Positions 1 through 9,769 of a DNA stretch of 64,000 bases are shown one piece after another (within the stretch, counting starts at the first letter, position 1; every line of letters begins with the position of its first letter). Source of the DNA: Emergomyces orientalis (lineage: Eukaryota > Ascomycota > Eurotiomycetes > Onygenales > Ajellomycetaceae); contig MOWL01000070.1 of the NCBI GenBank assembly GCA_002110485.1, positions 496,001-560,000 of the forward strand. The letters run 5' to 3'. The notes under the pieces were generated by a model. That model was not told the origin of the DNA, did no database searches, and saw nothing but the letters and a program-made list of their open reading frames with translations. The position numbers and the translations under genes were made by a program.

Positions 1-3000
1 TGCGGATTTTCCAACGCCCGCGACGGTGGCGGCTATTGTGTGGAATAGCTTCGCAGGTTCAAGGGGTAATATGGAGGTGATGAGTCGTTGCGGAGCATCT
101 TTTTCGAGGAGAAGTAATGGGGTGTCGTAGAAAATAGTCTTGCCAAAGTCGATGATAAAGTTGAAAACTGCTGCGATTCGCTCTTGGTGGATCCTCAAAG
201 CCTGGTGGGATAGAACAGAGAACATGGGTAAGTCTGATTCGTGGAAGGTGAAGAATGCACCTAGAACACCTTTAAGGCGCTGACTGCTACCGTCGATCAG
301 AGATAGCGAAGCAGCTGTAACAGCATTGCTTGCGGAGAATTTTGTAAGAGAAGGGATGAATCGCCCGAAGGTGACGAGAGCGTGACGAAGCAGAACGTTC
401 ACCCAGTAGACAACATATCCCACGCTCCCGAGAAGTGTGTCTACGGTGATATCAGCAACGAGAGATACAATTGCAACTGGAACGCCAATAAAGAGTCGTA
501 TCGGATTGGTTAAAAGAACCAGGGCAATTTTACCCCACAGGTAGGGGAGCCAAATCCCAACAGCGACTGTGAACGATACGAGCAATGCGCTGAATACCCC
601 GTTCTGTAGCAGACCGACGATTGGACCCTGCATGCCGATAAGCTCCAAGATACCTTCAAGATCATCCGCATCGTCCACAGCATCAACATCATCGGGGTCG
701 ACGGGAGCAAGCGGGCCCTCAGCAAACCCCGGTTGATCCATCGGGTCATGAAAATGATGATGATCAACCCGTGCAGGACCAAATGGAGCCTCTTGTGCGA
801 CGTCTTCAACGGCACCTTCGGCGTCGCCGTCCTCTGCTTGGTTTTCATCCTCTGCCCGCCGCGGGAGAGGCACCCCACCCCAGAACCAATTCGAGGCGCG
901 ATCAATCAAAGACTCGATAGGAGGATCCCCTACCTCTACCGGGGGAGGTTGTTGAGGCACAGCTGTTGAAGGTTCAGGTTGTGTGACCGGCAAGGCTTCT
1001 TGATCATGAATATCAACCTCGGAAGCAGGTGGTTCAGTAGGAGTTGAAGGGGGCGAGAAGTCTTGTCCATCCAACGGCTCCGCTTCTTCCTGGGGTACAG
1101 AGAGGTGATCTGTACTACTATTTAAGGGGGTATGGGGCGATATGTCGAACGAATGGATAGATCTAGATGGGCCCGCTGTTTCGGAGCCAAATCGCGCAGA
1201 TGGTTTGAAGGGCTCCATTCTTGGCAAGGAGGGTGAAAAGGATTCCGCAGATATACTAGAATTTGCAGTCGGGTTCCCAAACCTCACTGTAAATGCCCGC
1301 TCAGGTCTATCCTGGGTTTCATGTGGTCGCTCTCCCGTGGATTTAACACTTTCAGAAGACGAATGATACGGGTAGTCCTCACGATGGATTGAGGCATCAA
1401 ATGAACCATGCTGATCCGAAGCACTCCCTTCCTCGTCTTCCTGCACATTCCCCTCAGATACTTGGCCGAATTTGAATCCCTGTTCGCCCACACGCTCCAA
1501 CTTTTGCATTGCCGCGATTACCCAACCCAGCTCTTCCTGGCGTCCTTCTTCCTCGATTATTCTTAATATTTCCGTCGGATTTCTTGCACCACGGGTCCAT
1601 AAGTCTTTAAACACGTCTAGACCAGGCCACTGAGCATTACCGTGAGTGTCCGCATTTGCCGCTATTTCCTCGTTGGCCTGGTTGACTGTCGATGGGTGCT
1701 CGAGAATATTACCTACTTCATCGATGGGGTTCAGATTATTTTCAACCTGTGAAGGCCAATGTTGACTAGGCGATTCAAAGTCATCACCAGTGGCATCAGG
1801 CTGTTGCGGTTGATTCGATGGTAATGGTATATCGTTTGATTGCGGATCATCCCAATTGGGAAATCCTGTGTTTTGGTGTTCATGTATATCTTCCTGATTT
1901 TCTTCTTCCCGATAGGCTTCTTGGTTTGTCTCCTGATTTGCTTCTTGGTGGGCGTCCTGATGGTGGACATGCTGAACTGGGCGTGGCCGTTGCTGGTCAG
2001 CGGGCTGATTAGCTCCAGCATCGGCAATAAGCTGCGCGGCCGCTTCTCGATCTGCTTCCGCAAGATTAATCGCAGGTTGCTGCTGCACCACCCACTCTCT
2101 AATCAAAAAAACAAGAATAAAAGCAATAACCACAGAGAGAGTAATTATTTGCCCCTCAAAGGTATCTATTAAAATATTGTTCAGGGTGGAATACGGAGTC
2201 AACCTGTTTAAAAAAGAAACGTCTGAAAGCCAAGATGGTTGGCGAAACCGTCGGATTGAGGCACTAGTTGCATTGGTCGAGTTTGAAGCTGTCGCCTCGA
2301 GGACGGATGATGTCGTTGTTGCCCAGGTGCCCCATAAAAGCTTCTTCATAATGGTGTATATCAAGGGCTCACCGGCTGAGAAATTGAGCATGGAAGAAAA
2401 TGGTGCGGCGAAGGGTGGCAGTGTAGGCGTCATATTATGTGTGCCCATCCCCCTCGAAAGGTTGTTTGGTGAGAGAATGTTTGCAGGAGACGTTCCGTGG
2501 GCGGCAAGCTGATCGAGCGCCTGGCTTGCCGGAGGTACACGTGAGGCGTGATAAAATTCAGGGTTAGGCCACCGTCCATCAGCTAACCAAAACAGACCTC
2601 GCCATATAGCTCTCATGGACCACGGCAGCCATCCTAACCATACGAAAGCAACTAGGACGAAGCGTAGCCACGTGACAAATGACCGACCGCCCTGCATAGC
2701 GAGTTCCTTCAGGAAAATCGGAGCTGGTAGTTCCTGGGGCATATTTGGGTCGTACAGCTTTGTAAATCTGAAGGGCGTCTTGCAGAGCTCGCAGTATTTC
2801 TTTTGCGAATGGGAAAGCCACTGCATCAGACAATCTTGGTGGACAAATTTGATACTCCCGCTACATTTGCACGGATAAAAGAGTTGTTCCTCCTCAGTGC
2901 CCTCGCCGCGACATATTCGACAAGTGTCAGATTCGTCCACGCTTCGTCTATTGGAGGGAGTGTTTGTGGCAAACGCAGGGTCGTTCATGATATCGGGAAG

Positions 3001-3048
3001 AGGACCAGCCCTTCGGTCCCGGCCAGCAACAATCCGGTGTATATCCAT
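1..3048 (-). CDS. SSM4: ER membrane RING-CH E3 ubiquitin ligase Doa10/Ssm4 (partial)
   Basis: One uninterrupted minus-strand frame of 1,016 codons, open to the left edge, so the C-terminal part lies outside the window. The RING-CH (RINGv) finger is at the N terminus: Cys43, Cys46, Cys60, Cys62, His70, Cys73, Cys86 and Cys89 form the C4HC3 zinc ligands, with the motif CKCSGSIKFVHQDCL. Hydrophobic segments follow at about residues 120-145 and 300-318. A long acidic, Gln/Glu-rich low-complexity loop follows, and more membrane segments start near 815. This is the layout of Doa10/MARCH6, the multispanning ER and inner nuclear membrane ligase of ERAD. In-frame ATGs lie at 3048 and 2988, both upstream of the finger; an in-frame stop lies further upstream. 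I chose 3048. It is divergent to the gene at 4112. Confidence 0.9.
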   Translation of the reverse strand, partial: MDIHRIVAGRDRRAGPLPDIMNDPAFATNTPSNRRSVDESDTCRICRGEGTEEEQLFYPCKCSGSIKFVHQDCLMQWLSHSQKKYCELCKTPFRFTKLYDPNMPQELPAPIFLKELAMQGGRSFVTWLRFVLVAFVWLGWLPWSMRAIWRGLFWLADGRWPNPEFYHASRVPPASQALDQLAAHGTSPANILSPNNLSRGMGTHNMTPTLPPFAAPFSSMLNFSAGEPLIYTIMKKLLWGTWATTTSSVLEATASNSTNATSASIRRFRQPSWLSDVSFLNRLTPYSTLNNILIDTFEGQIITLSVVIAFILVFLIREWVVQQQPAINLAEADREAAAQLIADAGANQPADQQRPRPVQHVHHQDAHQEANQETNQEAYREEENQEDIHEHQNTGFPNWDDPQSNDIPLPSNQPQQPDATGDDFESPSQHWPSQVENNLNPIDEVGNILEHPSTVNQANEEIAANADTHGNAQWPGLDVFKDLWTRGARNPTEILRIIEEEGRQEELGWVIAAMQKLERVGEQGFKFGQVSEGNVQEDEEGSASDQHGSFDASIHREDYPYHSSSESVKSTGERPHETQDRPERAFTVRFGNPTANSSISAESFSPSLPRMEPFKPSARFGSETAGPSRSIHSFDISPHTPLNSSTDHLSVPQEEAEPLDGQDFSPPSTPTEPPASEVDIHDQEALPVTQPEPSTAVPQQPPPVEVGDPPIESLIDRASNWFWGGVPLPRRAEDENQAEDGDAEGAVEDVAQEAPFGPARVDHHHFHDPMDQPGFAEGPLAPVDPDDVDAVDDADDLEGILELIGMQGPIVGLLQNGVFSALLVSFTVAVGIWLPYLWGKIALVLLTNPIRLFIGVPVAIVSLVADITVDTLLGSVGYVVYWVNVLLRHALVTFGRFIPSLTKFSASNAVTAASLSLIDGSSQRLKGVLGAFFTFHESDLPMFSVLSHQALRIHQERIAAVFNFIIDFGKTIFYDTPLLLLEKDAPQRLITSILPLEPAKLFHTIAATVAGVGKSA

Positions 3049-4111
3049 AGTCCTAGACGTCGAGAAATGATAATGTTAAGGAAACTAGTTCAACGACCAT
3101 GCTATGGTAAATATTGGGTTCCGCATGCCCGCATCCCGGAGGTATCGATAAGTTCGTTGTCACTTTAGCGGAAGGTCACGATGTAGAGATAGCGGGAAGC
3201 TGCAAGGTGGTTAGCGTAGAAGAATACTACTAGAGCTTTCACAATAATGAAAACTTACAGAGATCAATAGTTTTATTCGACGTGGCGAACGTCTGGACAT
3301 ATAAAGACTTGCATGAAGAAGGAAGCAATCGGTTGTCCGTCTTTTAAAGATTCCGAAGGTAAGGCAGGGGGAATTCTTGCTTACTCAGCCAAATACCTCC
3401 CGGAACAACAAATATCCGGAGATATATTACGTCGTTACAGGCTTTACAGTTCAATACGTCACAGCCAGGCATCAGCCGCGCCAAGACGCGCCAGTATACG
3501 CCAATCTTCGCCAAGATACGGTATTGCCTCTGACACGCTGGCATGTGATTGGCCAACCTGTCACTTCCAACTTCCCCCAAGCTCCGAAACAGGATAAGAT
3601 GGTGAAACCAACTTTTGCTGCACGGAGAGGAGAGAGAAGGAGAGCATATAATACTGGCCTTGTCTGCCGTCTCTCGCTGATGCGGTATCAAATATCTTTA
3701 TTATCGCTAATATATCATACACTTCTTGAGAGTGAGTTATTCCCCGTTCCCCGGAACTCGCGAGCACCCGTGGTGATTTACGGTTTGGATAAATTACTTT
3801 CTGGTGGTTAGAAGCTGAGCTGACTGGTCCGTAGAGCTCCATGCCAAGGTGCTCCTGTCAGCTCCGTAATATCCAAAACTACAAATTCTTTTTACTATCT
3901 TTGACCTGCACTGGTTCTTCCTCATAAGTTTATTTGCGAGGCTGGTTGCCCGTGGGTTTTTTTTATTATTTAATTTTTTAAATTATTTTGATTCTTCCTT
4001 TGTACGACATACATATATGAGCACTAGACGCGTTGCGTTGTGTGCGGTGATACAGCACTGCGAGCCGACGAAATCAGTGATTAATAGAGTGGGGAGATCT
4101 GACGCCACAGG
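3049..4111. other. Divergent intergenic region, no gene seen
   Basis: About 1.06 kb between two divergent genes. The ORFs here are short, overlap on both strands and lack recognisable motifs. It presumably holds both promoters and leaders. An AT-rich stretch near 3955-3990 precedes the downstream gene. Confidence 0.6.
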
Positions 4112-7100
4112 ATGGTGATGGCAGCTGATGGAGCAGGTGTGGGGGAAATGATAAAGGGTCAGGTTAATGGACTCTCGATTCGAAGACAAGAAGCAAAAAA
4201 GGAAGAAGACCGGAGACGGCCTTCTAGCTTCGCACGCTGGTCACTTGCAGTGATCCTACGGTATGCTCCGTCATGGAAGTCCACTAGGTCTCTATCATAC
4301 TGATTTATTTTTCTATTATAGGCTAGTCATATGGTATGCCTTACTTACGCCGTTCTTCTACTGTCCATCAACTCTACCAGAACTAGATAGCAATTCTCCA
4401 AGAGTCTGCAAACCATACTTGATTGCGCGGTCACATATCGAACCTCATGTAACTCCGTATTATGAAACTTACGGAGCTCCTTATGTCGACACTGTACGCC
4501 CCTATGCACGCATTTTCAACGAGAAGATATACACCCCTACTGCTAATTTCACAAAACGAAATTACCAGGCATACGGAGCTGTCTATACTGAGAAGGGTGT
4601 ATCGTATATTCAGAACCAGTGGAGGGAAATGGTTACCCCTCACATCCACTCGCTACAAACCTCCTTGGGCCGCGCATACGAATCGTCAATTCAGCCGCAT
4701 TACACACGCATTGCTACGCTAGTAACACCCTATTACTGGACAACAGTTGCCCATGTTGATAATGTGTGCCAATCGTATATTGTACCATTTTACATGCAAT
4801 CGAAGCCAGTTATTGTCAAGGCCTATTCCTCCATGTACAATATTGTGGTGAACACAGTATATCCGTACAGTAAGAGAACGTGGTCATATCTGACGACATT
4901 CATCAGTGAGACGCTTCTACCGGGAGTTGTTAGACTCTACTGCGAGAATGTTGAACCTCAGTTGCTTCGGATTGGTGAGAAGCTTGCAAGCTATCGTGAA
5001 GGCCGGAAACTTGGTGCTGCTGGGGAAGAATCTGAAAGGTAAGCCCACATGTTTTGCCGCTTCGGCATATCTATTTCGAATCCTTTTTCTTTTTTTTCTC
5101 TTTTTCTCCAGGACCTTGGATTGTATTTGCATCCTTTTAAACTTTAGCTAACATATGCTGCAGCTTAACCGAACAATTCACTTCAACCCCCGCCGCTTCA
5201 TCGTCTGCAACCACTGTATCACCAAGAGCATCGGATTATAGTACTTCCACCACCTCGACTTCGAGGTCTGCGCCACCTCCTGAGCAATCAGTAGATAAAG
5301 TGAGTCTCGCACGTGAAACAATAGCCACGGATTTGAGAACATGGCAAGAAAATTTTGCTATTGCGGCGGATAGAGGAGCCGAAGATCTCGATGAGCGAGT
5401 GGTTAAGATTGTAGAGCGCCACGTACATGACGCCCAGGAGGCCGGCGAGGAACTCGTATCCGAGTTGGAAACGGTGGGAAACCAAGAGCTCGAGTCACTA
5501 AAAACGAAAATCAACTATATCGTCCGTGGTTTGCCTGATAAATCCACACTCGAAGATCGCGAAGCCGCGCAGGACCGGTTGGTACAGGCCATTAGGACAT
5601 CAGGCTTTGCTATTCGGGGAGCTGCACAGAAGCTCCGACAGTGGTTCGCGGACTTTAACAGTAACCTCCATGTGGAGGTAACTGCCGCTTCTGATGCGAC
5701 CATTGAAGTCCTTGACCAGATTCGCGACCTGAGCCTTCAGAATATTGGGATGAAATGGGCGTGGATGGATGGTGTGACATACAAGGATTGGGCGAAATAC
5801 AATGCACTAAAGAAGCAGCTCCATAGCTGGCGGGAGGAGGTCAGAGAGGTCGGGATGCAGCATGGTGCTTACGACGAAGCAAAGGCGCTCGGAAATGATA
5901 TTGTAAACAGAGGGATGGCGATTGCTGAAGCGACGGCGAAGGAGCTGACTAGGCTCAAGGAGGTTGGCAGGTGGAAAATCGAAGCGGAGGATATCAGCGA
6001 TGATTTTGAGACGAGGACGAGTGATGCGGCGGAAGCGCGTGCTAGCAAGAGAGCAGCAACGGATTTAGATAAATCTGAAACGGAGACAGATGCTGAATAT
6101 CAACCCACGCCATCTTCCGAGGATGAGCCAAGCGAGGCAAATCCGCTTGATGAAGACCCTTCACTAGACACCGACCCAGCTACCAGCGACGTCGACGATA
6201 CGCCGGAACCTGGTGATGAAGGAGACTCCGAAAACAGCCCGCCTTTTGCGGATGAACGCGATGAGCCTTCTGTCATATTTATTAACACCATTCCAACACC
6301 TGAGCCTGAGCCTGAGCCTGAGACTGAACCCGTCGTAGATGATGAGGATGCTAGCATTGGGGATAAGGTTTGGGGTGGGGCTGCCGCTGCCTTCATAGAG
6401 CACGAAAATCAAGCCCCTGCTAATACTCCTGAGCAGGCTCGTGATGACGCATCGCCTTCTTCTCAACAGCCACCAGTATCACTGAACGTGCCTCCGTCGG
6501 AGACGGTACCATCCGAGCAATCCTCCATCCCCATGCCACCCCCCGAAGCCAGTTCCCTTTATTCAGACTCACTTTCTCAGGCTAAGAAACTTTATGATAT
6601 TGCACATTCGGCTGCCAGCGCTCACGACTCTGGAACAGCAGATGAAGGAATTGTCGCCTCCATTGAATCCGCTTACTCAGGCTCTCTCCAACACGCAAGT
6701 GAAAATCTTGAATCTCGTCTCAAAGCCGCATCAGAATATGCAGGAATCCCCTCCAGCCCTGCTCCTACCCAGACAGCAAACAATGATATCCTCTCAAGTG
6801 CTGCCGCAAAGCTCCAAGCAAACCTCGAGCGTGCCTCTCTCAGCCTCGCAAGTGCAATGGCAAGTGCCACTGACGAAACCGCCCTCCCCGGTCAACAAAT
6901 CATCCTCGATGCCCGCCGCCGCTATTACGAAGCCGTCGGACTTGCCCATGATGAATATTCTATCTTTATCAACTCCGCGTCTAGCTATGTACAACCTCCT
7001 GAAAAAACGAGTATTGGTACTCCAACCAGCAAGCCAATTCTTGAAGAAGCCAATTCGGAATTCAGCATCGTCTCCTCATTGGTGTCTGCGAGCTTAGATG

Positions 7101-7300
7101 CAGTTCTGTATTCCGTTAGCTCCGCAGGGGCCACTATGGATCCGGCCTCCGCGAGTAGTATTATCGGAGATGCCTCCTCGAGATTCCACGATGCACTCTC
7201 TGCTGCTACCTCATCTCTTGCCTCGGTGTCTTCCGCAGCGATTGAAACTGCCAGCTCTCCGACAAGTGACACCCGTGAGACCGTCAGGGATGAGCTTTAG
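4112..7300 (+). CDS. Membrane-anchored Pro/Tyr-repeat protein of the fungal 'HoxA13' misnomer family
   Basis: Three exons, 4112-4260, 4322-5038 and 5164-7300, give 1,000 residues; both introns start GTA and end AG, and the frame is kept through both. An alternative start is at 4118 or 4148; an in-frame stop lies just upstream. A basic N terminus is followed by a hydrophobic segment at about residues 41-64 that straddles intron 1. Then comes a stretch to about residue 290 of repeating helical units with recurrent Pro-Tyr pairs (for example VTPYYETYGAPYV). After this come charged helical segments, a long acidic Ser/Pro/Glu-rich region, and a Ser/Ala-rich helical C terminus. Fungal homologues are often annotated 'transcription factor hoxa13', but no homeodomain is visible. 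An ER or lipid-associated membrane protein is more likely; function unknown. Confidence 0.85.
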
Positions 7301-7938
7301 GATGATGTATTACAAAAGTGCGTTTTTAACATGTTACCAAACAAAAAACCGAAAGAAAAAAAAAAAAAGCCACCCCTCCTATGAGCGAGAAGTGGTATGA
7401 TTCTTCTTAACTTGATGGTTTTTTGAGCGACAAGGAAACGAAGAAGAATAAAAAGCGAAGCGTCAAAAAAAAGAATCCAATTTGTATACCCCATACCATA
7501 TTTCTCCAGTTGTACTGTACACATATCTTACATACCCACCCCTTTTCGATGGTTTGATATATTCCCCACACAGCTCGGCATTTACCCTCATATTTATATG
7601 TTGCTGTTTTGATATCTCGTTATATTTCGATCAACCATTTATTTGTTACCAGCCGTCCGGTTTGCCGCACGGCCTCTTTTCTTTTCTTTTCTTTTTTTTT
7701 GGGTTTGGACGAGCTTCTCATTTTTATTTTCTTCCATTCCCAATATTCGCAATCAGATATTTGTACAATGCCACCGCATGGTCATCTTCCTCAAAATAAA
7801 CACAAAACGCAACATACATATAGAACATGCAGAACAATATCCCAGCGACCACAGTTATGAAATCTAAGTGATGACCAAGAAAGACCAGAAAATCAATCCG
7901 TACCTCTATATAAAAACCCACGTAAAACCCCGCTCAAA

Positions 7939-7969
<31 letters not shown>

Positions 7970-7983
7970 AAAATAATAAGAAA
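7301..7983. other. Convergent 3' region
   Basis: The 3' flanks of two convergent genes. It holds pyrimidine-rich runs near 7670-7740 and an (ATAA)n microsatellite at about 7936-7970. No coding signal seen. Confidence 0.6.
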
Positions 7984-8636
7984 TCACCGATACCTAACCC
8001 TCTGCCCCCCTCCTCTCTTCTCCATCTTCTTCTGCCTCTTGCTCTCCACAGCCTCCCCACCAGCACCACCCGCACCGTCTCCCATCCCACCCCCCAATCC
8101 GGCCATCCCGCCCTTAAAACCCATAAACGTCGAATAAACCAACCAGCCCGAATACAACGGCACAACTACCCACAACCACCACGCACGGTCACCAAAGACA
8201 CACACAGCCCCCATACACCCCCATGTCCAATAAATCACATCCCAAAAGTACTCTGTTAAACCGGGGGCGTCGAGGTCTTCGCCGGGGGAGCGTAGGGCGC
8301 CGCCGCCGCCGTCTGCAGAAGTAGTATTGTAGCGCGGGCGGCCGAGGCGCTCGAGGTAGAATTCTATGGCGAGGGTTGGGGTTGTGAGGAGGAGGTAGGG
8401 GGTGAGGGAGCGGGGGCGGTGGAGGAGGAAGTGCAGGAGGAGGTAGAGGAGGTGGAGGGTTACGGTTGTTAGGTGGGTGCGGTTGAGGAGGTTGGTGTTG
8501 CGGGCTGCGAGGGTTTTGGCGGCTTTCTAATTGGAAAGATGGAATTAGTAAATTGAGATATGCGATATTGGGGATTGGGGATTGGGGGTTGGGAGTTGGG
8601 GTTGAAGGGAGGAGGGGGGGCCTTTACTTGTGCCAT
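7984..8636 (-). CDS. SND2: SND2/TMEM208 family SRP-independent ER targeting protein
   Basis: Two exons on the minus strand: 8636-8628 (ATG GCA CAA, only three codons) and 8526-7984, giving 183 residues. The intron starts GTAAAG and ends TTAG, and the join is in phase. The protein begins MAQKAAKTLAARNT, then has hydrophobic helices rich in Leu/His, a short Gly-rich loop, the segment TEYFWDVIYWTWGC, further membrane helices, and a C-terminal basic tail rich in Lys, Gly and Arg. This matches the small four-helix TMEM208/Snd2 family (DUF788), which sits in the ER membrane and helps insert SRP-independent membrane proteins. Very high third-position GC makes the opposite strand look open. It is divergent to CDC27. 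Confidence 0.85.
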
Positions 8637-9071
8637 TTTATTTTTACTCCTATTTATTTTTATTGCCCACAGTAAGACTTATACGCGGGTGTGCAGTTTG
8701 GGGGGTTGTGGAGGTGTTTTTTTTTTGGTTTGTGAGGTTTGGTGGAGATAGAAGTTGTGGTGTTGATTGATATGGGCCAAGACACGCCTGGGACGAAGCT
8801 TGGTGTTGGTAAGAGGTAAGAAATTCAACAACCTGCATTTATTATGGGATATTAATTCAATTGGTAAAATGAAAAAGTTTCTGTATATCAAAAATATAAT
8901 ATTATCATCTTGAAACTGCGATTTACACGGTAGATATTTATAGTTGTCAAGGGAAGTTACGCGCTGGTACCTCGAAGCCCAGCCATTCTGCCGCCCAACC
9001 ACAAGTACTCCTCCACAGCCCGCCACCACCTGAGCAACTGGTCCAGTGACCGCCATCAAAACATCCATTTC

Positions 9072-9101
9072 CCAATCCAATCCAATCCAATCCAATCCAA
9101 T
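9072..9101. repeat. Six tandem CCAAT pentamers
   Basis: CCAAT is repeated six times head to tail with a period of 5 bp. CCAAT is the core site of the fungal HAP/CBC complex, so this may be a regulatory cluster, or simply a pentanucleotide microsatellite. Confidence 0.8.
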
Positions 9102-9478
9102 CCCTCGCTGCGTCTGTCCATACCCGCGATCGCTGTCTATATCTCGCCTCTTCTAACTAGCCACGACCCGCAACTTTGGACGCTACTCTCATATCTGTAT
9201 GATCCTCTTGGGCTTCTCTTGATCCAGCAATATGCCAGCCTAGACCACTGCCCATAGAAATTGCTCTTGGGCGTTGTTGTTGTTGTCTTGTGTTGAGTGG
9301 TGTTTTGGCCTGTGCCATACCGTGAACCTCACCTTGGCTTTGATGCACCCCAAACCAACACTGGAAAAGCCGTTCATCTCGTGGCCGAAACTCCTCTCAA
9401 AATCTCCCGAGAACCCGCCTCAATTGAACTGCGGTGGAAGATGCACTGTCTTATCCCCGCAGTGAATCGTCCGCCAAC

Positions 9479-9488
9479 TATATAAAAG
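9479..9488 (+). promoter_or_regulatory. TATA-like element upstream of CDC27
   Basis: TATATAAAAG lies about 280 bp upstream of the CDC27 start codon and is followed by a CT-rich tract typical of fungal transcription start regions. Assignment is by sequence resemblance only. Confidence 0.3.
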
Positions 9489-9769
9489 AGTGTTGCTTCT
9501 CTCTCGCGGCTTCCCAGCTTCCTCCTCAGGGCAACCTCCAGACTCACCTCCTCCTGAGAGACACACACTTAATACATACTCTCATCTATCCTCAGGTGAA
9601 ACTTAGTTCCCTCTCGATACTACATGCTCTCTGTTCTTCTCTTCATATCCGCATGAATTACTCCTGAGATACGCCACCCGCTACCTTAACTCCTCCCACC
9701 CTAGCAACCCACCTCAACCTCAAGGCATACATCATAACAGCAAATAATAATATAATCCCTTCCTATACC

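Larger units (their letters stand above)
8637..9769. other. Divergent promoter region SND2/CDC27
   Basis: About 1.1 kb with no convincing ORF. It contains a six-fold tandem CCAAT array at 9072-9101, a TATA-like sequence at 9479-9488 and a pyrimidine-rich leader before the CDC27 ATG. Confidence 0.6.

Noticed and set aside
4112..7300. Homeobox (HoxA13) transcription factor
   Set aside because: No homeodomain, and a hydrophobic segment is present near the N terminus.
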